From Kuafuiihalomonas sp964477875 (GTDB taxonomy: Bacteria; Myxococcota; Kuafuiibacteriia; Kuafuiibacteriales; Kuafuiibacteriaceae): a stretch of DNA of 29,693 bases. Of the stretch, positions 9,163 through 16,760 are shown in pieces. Where the stretch lies: contig CAYZFR010000027.1 in NCBI GenBank assembly GCA_964477875.1, positions 1-29,693 on the forward strand, given 5' to 3'. Under the pieces are notes generated by a model. The model saw nothing but the letters and a program-made list of their open reading frames with translations. It did no database searches and was not told where the DNA came from. The position numbers and the translations under genes are program-made. Every line of letters starts with the position of its first letter. Position 1 is the first letter of the stretch.

Positions 9163-9693
9163 ATGCACCTACGACTCAGAATCTCCCTCCTCGGGATCGG
9201 CCTCCTTTCCCTGAACGCCTGCGGTGAAAGCGGCGACTGCGGAAGCGCCGGCGACGGGAACTTCCTGGACGGCAGCTTCTGCGAGTTCGCGGACGGACTC
9301 GACTTCGATGCCACCGAGGCTCAGCTCTTCGAGAGTGCCAACACCCTGAGCATTCAGTACGGCGTCCGCGACGGAGACGACGTCAGCGCCCGCCTCGACA
9401 TCCAGATCATCGCCGGCGATCTGCAGCTCGAGAGCGGCACTGCCTGGTCCGTCGACAGCGGCACGCTCTTCGTCCGGCGGCGCACTGGCGCCTCCCAGAC
9501 CTTCCAGACCGTCACCCTCGTCGGTGGCGCCGGCGTGACCCTCGACGAGTTCTCCGGCATCGGCGGCCGCTGCCGCGGCGACGTCGACTTTCTGATCCGC
9601 TCCCAGGGCTCGGGCGGCACACGAGAAACCACCCTCACCGGCGAATTCAACGTCGCCTCCGTCGTTGACGGCGAAGCCGGCCTCGGCGGCTGA
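9163..9693 (+). CDS. Small lipoprotein of unknown function
   Basis: A 176-aa protein. ATG 9154 overlaps the previous stop (ATGA), but the purine-rich ribosome site (AGAGG, 9148-9152) is correctly spaced only for ATG 9163, which also gives a compact lipoprotein signal (MHLRLRISLLG... LSLNAC, lipidated Cys near residue 20). The next gene-proximal part has Cys residues in a short loop, and the rest is predicted beta-strand with alternating hydrophobics (LDIQIIAGDLQL, TVTLVGGAGVTL). It resembles small beta-sandwich lipoproteins but no family was recognised. It is the last gene of the + strand operon starting before base 1 and meets a convergent gene 18 bases downstream. If translation starts at 9154 the protein gains three residues (MTI). 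Confidence 0.82.
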   Translation: MHLRLRISLLGIGLLSLNACGESGDCGSAGDGNFLDGSFCEFADGLDFDATEAQLFESANTLSIQYGVRDGDDVSARLDIQIIAGDLQLESGTAWSVDSGTLFVRRRTGASQTFQTVTLVGGAGVTLDEFSGIGGRCRGDVDFLIRSQGSGGTRETTLTGEFNVASVVDGEAGLGG

Positions 9694-9711
9694 AGGCTCG
9701 GCCCTACGAGC

Positions 9712-10185
9712 TCAGCGTCCCCCGCCGCGCTCGACCTCCGCCTTGATCAAGGCCTCGGCGATCGAATCCGAAGTCACCCGCACCAGGTGCTCCCCCTCGA
9801 AGAAGACCTGCTGCTGAACCCGAAGGGTCCGGTCGTTGCCGGCCAGGTCGAAGATGTCGTTGCGTGGCGGAAGCCACTCGTAGACCTCGAAGCAGCCCGG
9901 CTCGTTGAAGAGGATCTGGGTATCGAAGCCTACTGACCGAGCCTCGCGGAAGAAGATGGAGATCTCGATCTCGCCCTCCGCCGGCGCCGGGACGATGAAG
10001 TCCACCGTACCCGGGAAGGTGGTTTCGATGTAGGTGTCGCCGCCGAGCCGGCAGCCGGCGGTCGTGGAGCAGACGGGGATGGTGTCGAAGCACAGGTCGA
10101 GCTCCCGTCCGTCGATGAAGCTGCCTTCGGTTCCGAAGCCACAGCCAAGCAGCCCGAGCAGGGCTCCAGTAACGAGTCTCTTCAT
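9712..10185 (-). CDS. Small beta-rich lipoprotein of unknown function
   Basis: A 157-aa protein. The start at 10185 has a good AGGAG ribosome site a few bases upstream and gives a textbook lipoprotein signal (MKRLVTGALLGLLGC). The frame is open further upstream, but that part is antisense-like and lacks a signal. The mature protein has three further cysteines in the first 45 residues and one mid-protein (EPGCFEVYEW). The strands and the loop GNDRTLRVQQ... with EGEHLVRVTS recall secreted beta-sandwich domains of the pre-peptidase C-terminal type, but this is only a resemblance. Its start overlaps the stop of the upstream lipoprotein gene by 4 bases (ATGA), so the two are probably co-translated. 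Confidence 0.82.
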   Translation of the reverse strand: MKRLVTGALLGLLGCGFGTEGSFIDGRELDLCFDTIPVCSTTAGCRLGGDTYIETTFPGTVDFIVPAPAEGEIEISIFFREARSVGFDTQILFNEPGCFEVYEWLPPRNDIFDLAGNDRTLRVQQQVFFEGEHLVRVTSDSIAEALIKAEVERGGGR

Positions 10186-11090
10186 TCGTTCTCCTGAATT
10201 CCAAACACGACCTCGGATAGAACCTCGAGCTCGACCTCGACCCCTTGCGCGATCTCGATTCGCGCCCCCCGCACCCGGCGGATGGTCGCATTGTAGGCCT
10301 CGACCTGGGCCTGGCGCAGGAAGTTGACGTGGTTGGCATCGAGGCCGAAGCAGCCGGTGTCGGCGAGGGTGCAGACCAGCTGGCCGCCCGTGCCCTCGTC
10401 TCCCCGGCGTCGGATCGGGGCCACGGTGAGCTGGACGAAGTCGGAGCTCTCGTCCGGATTCCAACGCATGCGGAAGCCGGTGGATGGGAGGGTGAAGCTG
10501 CCGTCGATGGGCGGCGCCGAGACCCGCATGGGCCGCACCGTCTCCGCCGAGATGGTGAACGGGGGAAAGCTTCCGTTCCCGCCGCCGGACACGGTCGAAC
10601 TACCGGCCACGGGCAGGACGGAGACGCCGACCAGGTTCGAGAAATAGCGTGGATTGGTGTCGGGATCGGTGGCGACCAAGGTCAGGTCCTCGTCCGGAAA
10701 GGAGAAGGTCAATGGACCGATGTCCTCCGGGGTGTCTTCGTCCTGTTCGGGCAGGCCGATGACGCCTATACAGCTTCCAAGGACCAGGCCATCGGGCTCG
10801 GCACCGGTGGAGGTGATGGTTCGAAAGATGCCAGTGAGCTGGCTCCCCGAGAAGCCCGGCGTGCGGGCGCCGAAGGCGTCGATGGGCCGGCGATCGAGGT
10901 CACGGACCTTCACCGTGCCCAGGGCGCCGGCCTCGGACTCGTTGGGGAGTCGTACCTCACCCGCGGTCGGACACTGCCCGCCGCCATTCGTCCCGCCATC
11001 TCCGCCCGCTTCTTCGCCACAGGCGATGAGGGCAGCGAGGAACGCCGAGAAAAGCTGGGGATTCGGCGGACCCCACCCGTGCACTGACAT
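10182..11090 (-). CDS. Lipoprotein of unknown function, beta-rich
   Basis: A 302-aa protein starting at ATG 11090, with signal PQLFSAFLAALIAC and lipidation predicted at Cys 24. A Gly/Glu-rich linker with GGDGGTNGGG follows, then a long beta-rich body with few cysteines. The C-terminal ~50 residues (ARIEIAQGVEVELEVLSEVV) form strong beta segments. No known domain was recognised. The first ten residues are not hydrophobic, so a start slightly downstream (GTG, codon 3) is possible. There is no Shine-Dalgarno sequence; instead a TATCAT box lies 7 bases before the ATG, which fits a leaderless transcript. It is the first gene of a two-gene operon with the 157-aa lipoprotein and is divergent from the coiled-coil lipoprotein gene, only 26 bases away. 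Confidence 0.84.
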   Translation of the reverse strand: MSVHGWGPPNPQLFSAFLAALIACGEEAGGDGGTNGGGQCPTAGEVRLPNESEAGALGTVKVRDLDRRPIDAFGARTPGFSGSQLTGIFRTITSTGAEPDGLVLGSCIGVIGLPEQDEDTPEDIGPLTFSFPDEDLTLVATDPDTNPRYFSNLVGVSVLPVAGSSTVSGGGNGSFPPFTISAETVRPMRVSAPPIDGSFTLPSTGFRMRWNPDESSDFVQLTVAPIRRRGDEGTGGQLVCTLADTGCFGLDANHVNFLRQAQVEAYNATIRRVRGARIEIAQGVEVELEVLSEVVFGIQENE

Positions 11091-11116
11091 CGGACCGATG
11101 ATAGCTTCGCAACGGC
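11091..11116. promoter_or_regulatory. Compact divergent promoter with overlapping -10 boxes
   Basis: Only 26 bases separate two divergent start codons. On the - strand, TATCAT (11098-11103, five of six matches to TATAAT) lies 7 bases before ATG 11090, with TTCCGA 17 bases further upstream as a weak -35. On the + strand, GATGAT (11097-11102) or ATAGCT just after it could be the -10 for ATG 11117. The two boxes overlap, so RNA polymerase probably cannot use both at once. Inferred from sequence only. Confidence 0.45.
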
Positions 11117-11782
11117 ATGTTCGGAAGTGTCCGGTCCGCTCCCAGGTGGTTGCTTGTGGGTGTTTTGGCGAGCCTCTGCGCTTGCGCGTCGGGACCTCGC
11201 AAGCGGGTCGACGGCAAGGTGCTGGAGAAGCTCACGATCGAGAATCGGCTGCTCCTCTTCGACGCCGAGAACGAGCTCAACATCGCCATCGACGCGCGCT
11301 ATCAGGTCCTAGACGAGATCGAAGCGATCAAAAACGACATCGAACGCGCCAAGCGCAAGCTGGAGACGGCCCGTCGCGACGTCTCGACCTTCGAGGAAAA
11401 AAAGAAGGCCGAGCAGGTCCGTATCGCGAAGCTGCGAGAGCAGACCCAGAAGACCCGCATCAAGTACCTGGAGTCACGACTGGACTGGGCGCGAGAGCGG
11501 TTGAAGGTCGAGGACAAGCGCCTCGTCGTCGCCCAGGCCGAGTTCGAGCTCGCCAAGGCGCGCCTGGTGAAGAAGAACAACGTCCCTGGCGCGTCGAAGA
11601 TCACCCTGAAGAACTTCGAGGATCAGGTTGCCAAGTACGAGGCCAAGGTCGAGGACGCCGCCCGCAACGTCGACAAAGCCCTCGCCAAGCTGACCGAACG
11701 CGAAGAAGCCTGGATTCAAACGTCCCGTGCCCTGCAAGAGGCCAGCGGTGGCGCCCTCGGCTCCCGCTGGCTGGACGACTGA
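11117..11782 (+). CDS. Coiled-coil lipoprotein of unknown function
   Basis: A 221-aa protein with a lipoprotein signal ending near LCAC (Cys about residue 23; the preceding LASLCAC has a second Cys). The rest of the protein is almost one continuous charged helix: residues about 33-200 show heptad-like spacing of Leu/Ile/Val/Ala among Lys, Glu and Arg, with a break near VPGASK (about 155). It would project as a rod from the membrane into the periplasm. It is followed 7 bases later by a TPR gene. Lipid-anchored coiled coils of this type often bridge envelope layers, but no family was recognised. There is no clear ribosome site; the upstream promoter-like box is close, so the mRNA leader may be very short. 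Confidence 0.85.
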   Translation: MFGSVRSAPRWLLVGVLASLCACASGPRKRVDGKVLEKLTIENRLLLFDAENELNIAIDARYQVLDEIEAIKNDIERAKRKLETARRDVSTFEEKKKAEQVRIAKLREQTQKTRIKYLESRLDWARERLKVEDKRLVVAQAEFELAKARLVKKNNVPGASKITLKNFEDQVAKYEAKVEDAARNVDKALAKLTEREEAWIQTSRALQEASGGALGSRWLDD

Positions 11783-11789
11783 GGCGCCC

Positions 11790-13784
11790 ATGACGCGTTC
11801 ACTCTCCTTCGTCTTCGTCCTCGCCCTCGTGCTCCTGGCGCCTTGGCCCGTCCGCGCCCAGGACGAGGCCTCCGGCCCCACCAGCTTCGACGAGGACTAT
11901 CGCGAAGAGCTCGATCCCGAAGCGCTCGCGCAAGAGAAGGCAGAGCTCCAGAAGCAGCTGGCCGAGGACCCGCAGGACTCCGAAGCCAAGAAGCGCTTGG
12001 CCGCGGTCTTCTTCCACCAGGGCGAGCCGCAGCAGGCGCTCACGCTGCTGTCCCAGCTCTCGTCCGGTGTCACCAAGGACGCCGACACCCTGCAGATGCT
12101 GGGCGCGCTTCAGGAGCTGCTCGGGAAGATCGACCTCGCCATCGATGCCTACGAGCAGGCGGTGGCGAAGGACCCGGACGACCCCATCCTGCTGATGGAT
12201 CTCGGCCTGGCCTATCGTAAGGCGGGCCGCTACAGCGCCGCCATCGAGACCTACAGCCGCGCCATCGAGCGCGCGCCGGACTTCGGCGTTGCCTACTTCA
12301 ATCGAGGCGAGGCCCGGGAGCGAAACGACCAGGAAGACAAGGCGATCGAGGACTACCTGCAGGCGACCAAGGTGAGCCCCGACTACGCGCGGCCCTACGT
12401 CGCCCTCGGGAAGCTGTACGCCAACGCCGGCTACACCGACAAGGCGCTCCAGAGCCTGTCCACCGCCATCCGCCTCGACCCTGCCGAGCCCGACGCTCAC
12501 TACAACATGGGCATCTTGTTCTTCCGGCAGCGCCGCTACCGAGACGCAGTGGCCGAGTATCGCTCCGCCATCGAGACCCGACCCAATCACGCCAAGGCAC
12601 ACAACAACCTTGGCGTGGCCCTGGACCGAATCGGCGACCGGGAGCAAGCCATCGACGCGTTCTCCCAGGCCATCGATCTTCGGCCCGACTACGTGGACGC
12701 GATCTTCAACCTCGGCCTGGCCTACTTTCGGCTCGGTCGACTGGAGGACGCGGGGGCGCAGTTCGAGCGGGTTCTCTCTTTGCAGCCCGACCTGCCCGAA
12801 GCCCAGTTCCACCTGGGAGAGGTCTATTACCAGCGGGGTCGGACCGGGCGAGCGCTCGATCTGTACAAGAAGGCGCTCTACACCCGACCGCAGGACGCCA
12901 AGACCTACCGCCGGATGGCCCGGGCCTATCTCGACCAAGGCCAACCGGAGCAGGCGATCACGTACCTGCTGAAGCTCGAGCGCCTCGCCCCCGCCGACGC
13001 TCGAGCACGGGCGCAACTGGGTCTAGCCTACTCGGCCCTCGGCACCCTCGACGGCTACCGGCAGGCGGTCGAAAAGCTGGAGCAGGCCCACCAGCTCGAC
13101 CCCGAGTCGCCCCAGATCTTGGTGTCCCTGGCCTCGGTCCACGCCGAGCGCAAGAAGGGCAACAAGGCCAAGGAGGCGTTGAACGACGCCCTGAAGCTGG
13201 AGCCAGGGCACAAACAGGCCACCCTCGACTTGGGCGCCATCATGGAGGCCGAGGGCGACTACGCCGGCGCCAAGTCGCTCTACCAGGAGAGCCTGGAACG
13301 CAATCCGACTTTCGCGGAAGCCCACTACCGCCTCGCTCGAGTGGCCAAGCACGACCAGGACGCGGTCAGCGAAGAGGACCACTACCGCAAGGCGATCGCC
13401 CTCGACCCGAGTCACGCCGAGGCCAGGGCCGAGTTGGGTGGCCTGCTCTACCAGCAGGGCGAGTACGAGGCCGCCCTCGCCCAGCTGGAGACCGCCATCG
13501 AGGCCGACGAGACCCTGGGACGGGCCCGGATCTACCAGGCGGGCGCGTTGGCCAAGCTGGACCGCATGGACGAGGCTCGGTCGGCGGCCCTAGCTGCTAC
13601 CCGGGTCGCGCCGGCTTCGGCCGAAGCCTTCAGCCTTCTCGGAAGCATCGAGCGGGTGCTGGAGAATCTGGAGGGCGCCAAGGCCGCCTACCGGAAGGCG
13701 TTGACCCTCGACCCCCAGAACAGTGAGCTCGCCTTCAAGGTCCAGGACCTGGACGAGGCGCTCGCGACCGATGGCACCCACTGA
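11790..13784 (+). CDS. Exported TPR protein, about 16 repeats
   Basis: A 664-aa protein. ATG 11790 gives a signal peptide (cleavage after VRA, about residue 20). The frame is open further upstream inside the previous gene but has no signal there. After an acidic segment (about 21-60), regular 34-residue TPR units run to the C-terminus. Classic units are visible, such as AHNNLGVALDRIGDREQAIDAF, VDAIFNLGLAYFRLGRLEDA and AEAHYRLARVAKHDQD. These repeats are far more regular than those of the two TPR proteins upstream, so it belongs to a different TPR subgroup. TPR arrays act as protein-protein scaffolds. The partner here may be the lipid-anchored coiled coil encoded just before. The last 14 bases overlap the next gene, suggesting coupled translation. 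Confidence 0.9.
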   Translation: MTRSLSFVFVLALVLLAPWPVRAQDEASGPTSFDEDYREELDPEALAQEKAELQKQLAEDPQDSEAKKRLAAVFFHQGEPQQALTLLSQLSSGVTKDADTLQMLGALQELLGKIDLAIDAYEQAVAKDPDDPILLMDLGLAYRKAGRYSAAIETYSRAIERAPDFGVAYFNRGEARERNDQEDKAIEDYLQATKVSPDYARPYVALGKLYANAGYTDKALQSLSTAIRLDPAEPDAHYNMGILFFRQRRYRDAVAEYRSAIETRPNHAKAHNNLGVALDRIGDREQAIDAFSQAIDLRPDYVDAIFNLGLAYFRLGRLEDAGAQFERVLSLQPDLPEAQFHLGEVYYQRGRTGRALDLYKKALYTRPQDAKTYRRMARAYLDQGQPEQAITYLLKLERLAPADARARAQLGLAYSALGTLDGYRQAVEKLEQAHQLDPESPQILVSLASVHAERKKGNKAKEALNDALKLEPGHKQATLDLGAIMEAEGDYAGAKSLYQESLERNPTFAEAHYRLARVAKHDQDAVSEEDHYRKAIALDPSHAEARAELGGLLYQQGEYEAALAQLETAIEADETLGRARIYQAGALAKLDRMDEARSAALAATRVAPASAEAFSLLGSIERVLENLEGAKAAYRKALTLDPQNSELAFKVQDLDEALATDGTH

Positions 13785-14286
13785 GGCCGAAGAAGTCCGC
13801 CGCAACCTCTCCGCCGCCGCCGGCAGCGCCCGGCGTGTGTTGGAGGTGCTCCAGCAGGTCCAGGCTTTCGCCCGAGAGGCCCCCGAAGACCGAAAGCCCC
13901 AGCTGGTGGCCGAGCTCATCGTGCTGCAGGAGTCGCTTCAAAACGGCCTCAATCACGCCGGCTTGATGATCGCCTACGCCCAGGGCCCCGCCGCTCGGAC
14001 CGCCTTCTTTGACCGGACAAAGGACACCCTGAGCGCCGCCATGGGCTGGAAGCTGGAGGATCTGGTCCCGATCATGGTGGCCACGGCGAGCATGGTCGCC
14101 GACTCCCTGGACGAGGTCGCGGCTCTGGACCCCTTCGGCCCGGTCGAGGGCGCCCCGACCCAGCCAGGTCCCATCCAGACCGCCCGCTATGCCCGGGCCC
14201 ACTTGGACAGCCTCCTGGTGAACCTGACGGAGCGGGCCAATCGGGCCTTTCAGCGGAAGATCAGCACGAAGCGGAAGCCCTCCTGA
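13771..14286 (+). CDS. Small helical cytoplasmic protein of unknown function
   Basis: A 171-aa protein starting at ATG 13771, inside the 3' end of the TPR gene (14-base overlap). There is no signal peptide or membrane segment. Sequence is mostly amphipathic helix (AAAGSARRVLEVLQQVQAF, AELIVLQESLQNGLNH), ending in a basic tail (KISTKRKPS). It could be a cytoplasmic partner or regulator made together with the exported TPR protein, but no family was recognised. It meets a convergent lipoprotein gene with one base between the stops, leaving no room for a separate terminator. Confidence 0.78.
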   Translation: MAPTEAEEVRRNLSAAAGSARRVLEVLQQVQAFAREAPEDRKPQLVAELIVLQESLQNGLNHAGLMIAYAQGPAARTAFFDRTKDTLSAAMGWKLEDLVPIMVATASMVADSLDEVAALDPFGPVEGAPTQPGPIQTARYARAHLDSLLVNLTERANRAFQRKISTKRKPS

Positions 14287-14287
14287 G

Positions 14288-14533
14288 CTACTCGCCGTCG
14301 TCTTCTTCGCAGAAGCTTCGACCCCGAACCTCGTAGAGCTCCAGCAGAAGCTGGTCGCACTCCTCGCAGGTGTCGGCCTCGTCCCACTCGGGCTCGGTGC
14401 ACGGATCCTGAATCCCGAACACGCTCCTCAGTTCGCCCCGAGACGCCTCACAGCTCGCCCGACAATCTACGCCGCTGCACCCTCCCAGGCTCACACCGCT
14501 CGCGATGATGGCCCCCCACACCAAGGTACGCAT
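14288..14533 (-). CDS. Small Cys-rich lipoprotein
   Basis: An 81-aa protein with a lipoprotein signal (MRTLVWGAI... SLGGC, lipidated Cys 19). The 62-residue mature part has six more cysteines, an even number that would allow three disulfides, and an acidic end (CEEDDGE). A purine-rich stretch (GGAGAGAGG) lies about 14 bases upstream, rather far for a ribosome site. A TAGTTC box 6 bases before the ATG is an alternative, leaderless reading. Short Cys-rich lipoproteins like this are frequent in myxobacterial genomes and mostly uncharacterised. Function unknown. Confidence 0.72.
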   Translation of the reverse strand: MRTLVWGAIIASGVSLGGCSGVDCRASCEASRGELRSVFGIQDPCTEPEWDEADTCEECDQLLLELYEVRGRSFCEEDDGE

Positions 14534-14580
14534 GATGACGAACTAGCCTCTCTCCGGCCCCAACCGCAAGCCCCGATGGC

Positions 14581-14595
14581 GTGGGCTTCGCCCAC
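14581..14595. other. Perfect hairpin next to the assembly gap
   Basis: GTGGGC and GCCCAC form a perfect 6-bp stem with a TTC loop, 12 bases before the run of Ns. On the - strand it lies beyond the end of the VWA lipoprotein gene, so it could be that gene's terminator, but no T-run follows. It could also be one copy of a dispersed GC-rich repeat that stopped the assembly here. Confidence 0.4.
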
Positions 14596-14607
14596 CCCGG
14601 GACCCTA

Positions 14608-14707
14608 NNNNNNNNNNNNNNNNNNNNNNNNNNNNNNNNNNNNNNNNNNNNNNNNNNNNNNNNNNNNNNNNNNNNNNNNNNNNNNNNNNNNNNNNNNNNN
14701 NNNNNNN
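14608..14707. other. Assembly gap (100 Ns)
   Basis: Exactly 100 Ns, the conventional length for a scaffold gap of unknown size. It begins after CCCTA and ends directly at the stop codon of the - strand VWA lipoprotein gene, so that gene's coding region is complete but its 3' flank is missing. Genes could be absent from the assembly here. Confidence 0.97.
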
Positions 14708-16630
14708 CTAAGGCTCCACGAACACGAAGTCGTCGTCTTGGAGGTCGAGGATGACGGTGTCGGGGTCCCGGAAGGGCTCCCCGTCCGGGCCCTCCTCCAG
14801 ATACTGGACGCGGATGGTGGCTGCCTTGAACAGAGCGAAGCCTTCGAGATCGGTCTGGGGAACCTGACCGAAGTAGACGTCGATGTTGTTGAAGCCTGGG
14901 CCGGCGCCGGTGTCTCGGGTCTCGACCAAGGTGATGTTGGAGATCCGAACGTTGTAGCACTGGCGCTGGTCCTGAGGCCCGAGATCGCTGATCCGGTAGC
15001 GATACTCGAGGCGAGCGCGGGTGCGGCCGTCGTTCGAGAGCGGATCCGAATTGGCCAGGAGCTCTTGGCCGTTGCGGGCACCGTCCAGGTCCACGTCGTC
15101 CAATCCGTCGTTGAACAGCGGGTTGGTGCCCGACCGGAATTCGATCTGATCCGGGAAGCCGTCGGCGTCGGTGTCGAACAGGGTCGGATCGGTGGAGATC
15201 AGATCCTCTTCGCAGTCCCGAAGGCCATCGCCATCGCTGTCCAGGACCGGATCGTCACAGGTCGGCTGGGTGTCGACCATCAAGGGGTCGAAGCCCAGAG
15301 GCTGGAAGAGAACCTCGAGCTGATCGCCAAAGAAGTCGCCGTCGGTGTCCCCGAACAAGGGGTCCAGACCCAGACGATCCTCTTCCCCGTCGCCGAGGCC
15401 GTCCCCGTCCGAGTCGACGATCAGTCCTTCCTCCGACGGGATGACGTTCCGGTTGCGCACGATGAACTCCTTCACCAGGAAACGCTCCTGGGTGGACCGA
15501 AAGTCGATGCGGGAGAGATTGACCTGATCCGAAGTCTCGAAAGCGTCGAAGCGCCCACCGGTCGCCAAAGACAGCCGGACGCCGATCTCGTCGAGCCGAC
15601 ACGCGCTTCGACAGGACAGCTCGCAGCCGTTGCCATCGCAGTTGTACGGGTAGTTCGGATCAGCGCAGTCCACGTCGCCGTCGCCGTCGTTGTCGACCCC
15701 GTCGAAGCACGCCAGCTCGTCGCGGGCGCAGTAGCTGAGCGAGGTCCCGGCGCCGTCGGGCAGCGTGAGGGTGTTGCAAGAGGGTCGGTTCGGATCGGTG
15801 ACGCACTGGGGTGCGGCGGGATCGCACGGCTCTACGCAGCGCCCGGAGAGGACGGTGCTCCCGGTCTGGACGCAGGTTTGACCAGCCGGGCAGTTGCCGG
15901 CCGCCATCGGGTCACAGGGCGCGCCTTCCACCGCCGCCGGCTCCACGAAGACGGTGTGGAAATTGAACTCGGCCGCCCCCAGGTCGAGCACCGAGTCGCG
16001 GATCTCCCGGACCAGATCGTCGAGGAGCGCCACCTCGCAGTTGGGGGGCGGCTGGTCGAAGCGGTCGTTGCAGCGGCTGGATGGAATCACCGGGTCTGGC
16101 GAGCCCGCCGTGACGTGGACCATGACGTACTTGGTCCGGGACAGCGGCCCCCGTTCGGCTTGGAAGGCATCGCCGGTGATCACGCTGCGGGCGAGGCTGA
16201 AGGCGTTCGCCGTCTCGCGGAGGCCGGCACCTTGCCGGAGCTGCGCGAGGGCGGCCTCGATCAGCGCGTCATCCCGGGTGAAGCCAGAGCTGCCGAGGTC
16301 CTGCGGGACCTGAATCAGCGAGACCGGCCCGTCGTCGTAGCGGATGAAGCCGAACTCGACGTTGGGGATCGGGAGGTTGTTGTTCACGATGTCCTGGATG
16401 GCGAGGACGTGCTCGCCGCCGGGCGCCGCCTCCCGCATGATCCCGGAGCCGTCGACGACGAACAGGATCTTCACGGGGAAGCGCCGGTCGGCTGGGTTGT
16501 CGGTGCACAGCACCCCGTCGAGAGTGAGCTTGTTCGGGATGAAGGGCTGACTGTCCTCGCTGTAGAGGTTGCGGTCGGTGCAGCCCAAAGCGAGCAAAGT
16601 CAGGGCGCCGATGGCCGAGCCGAGTCGCAC
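14708..16630 (-). CDS. Lipoprotein with VWA-like domain, Cys-rich middle and thrombospondin-3-like Ca-binding repeats
   Basis: A 640-aa protein starting at GTG 16630. The signal ends in LLALGC (lipidated Cys 17). Residues about 53-235 look like a von Willebrand factor A domain: the first strand VKILFVVD runs into DGSGI (60-64), where the usual metal site is DxSxS, so the last Ser is Ile. Residues 239-345 have about 16 cysteines. Residues about 311-322 and 405-530 carry DxDxDG loops (DNDGDGD, DSDGDGLGDGEED, DSDGDGLRDCEED, DTDADGFPD), typical of calcium-binding thrombospondin type 3 or dockerin-like repeats. A beta-rich C-terminus follows. Likely a calcium-dependent surface adhesion or ligand-binding protein. 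There is no ribosome site; TAGGCT lies 6 bases before the GTG. The stop touches the assembly gap. Confidence 0.88.
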   Translation of the reverse strand: MRLGSAIGALTLLALGCTDRNLYSEDSQPFIPNKLTLDGVLCTDNPADRRFPVKILFVVDGSGIMREAAPGGEHVLAIQDIVNNNLPIPNVEFGFIRYDDGPVSLIQVPQDLGSSGFTRDDALIEAALAQLRQGAGLRETANAFSLARSVITGDAFQAERGPLSRTKYVMVHVTAGSPDPVIPSSRCNDRFDQPPPNCEVALLDDLVREIRDSVLDLGAAEFNFHTVFVEPAAVEGAPCDPMAAGNCPAGQTCVQTGSTVLSGRCVEPCDPAAPQCVTDPNRPSCNTLTLPDGAGTSLSYCARDELACFDGVDNDGDGDVDCADPNYPYNCDGNGCELSCRSACRLDEIGVRLSLATGGRFDAFETSDQVNLSRIDFRSTQERFLVKEFIVRNRNVIPSEEGLIVDSDGDGLGDGEEDRLGLDPLFGDTDGDFFGDQLEVLFQPLGFDPLMVDTQPTCDDPVLDSDGDGLRDCEEDLISTDPTLFDTDADGFPDQIEFRSGTNPLFNDGLDDVDLDGARNGQELLANSDPLSNDGRTRARLEYRYRISDLGPQDQRQCYNVRISNITLVETRDTGAGPGFNNIDVYFGQVPQTDLEGFALFKAATIRVQYLEEGPDGEPFRDPDTVILDLQDDDFVFVEP

Positions 16631-16636
16631 GGCAAG

Positions 16637-16642
16637 AGCCTA
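16637..16642 (-). promoter_or_regulatory. Candidate -10 box for the VWA lipoprotein gene
   Basis: TAGGCT read on the - strand, 6 bases before GTG 16630. CTGTCA (four of six matches to TTGACA) lies 18 bases further upstream as a possible -35. This spacing puts transcription start at or next to the start codon. Confidence 0.4.
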
Positions 16643-16747
16643 CTCGACCCAGGGCCTCGATGACAGTCGGAGCAGGAGGAGGGTCGAGTAGGGCCTTCGC
16701 GCACATGTCGCCCCCATCCCCCAGTTTCAGGCGCGGCGAGGGTCGAC

Positions 16748-16753
16748 TATGCT
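16748..16753 (+). promoter_or_regulatory. Candidate -10 box for the beta-propeller lipoprotein gene
   Basis: TATGCT (four of six matches to TATAAT) lies 7 bases before ATG 16761, so the start codon would be the first transcribed codon. A poor -35 (TTTCAG, 16725-16730) is 17 bases upstream. If this box is real, the other possible start (ATG 16749) lies inside the promoter and is not used. Confidence 0.4.
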
Positions 16754-16760
16754 CGGGTGC

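Noticed and set aside
16749..16760. Upstream ATG start for the propeller lipoprotein
   Set aside because: It would add MLGC before a complete lipoprotein signal and lies inside a TATGCT -10-like box. It remains possible because GAGGG sits 7 bases upstream.
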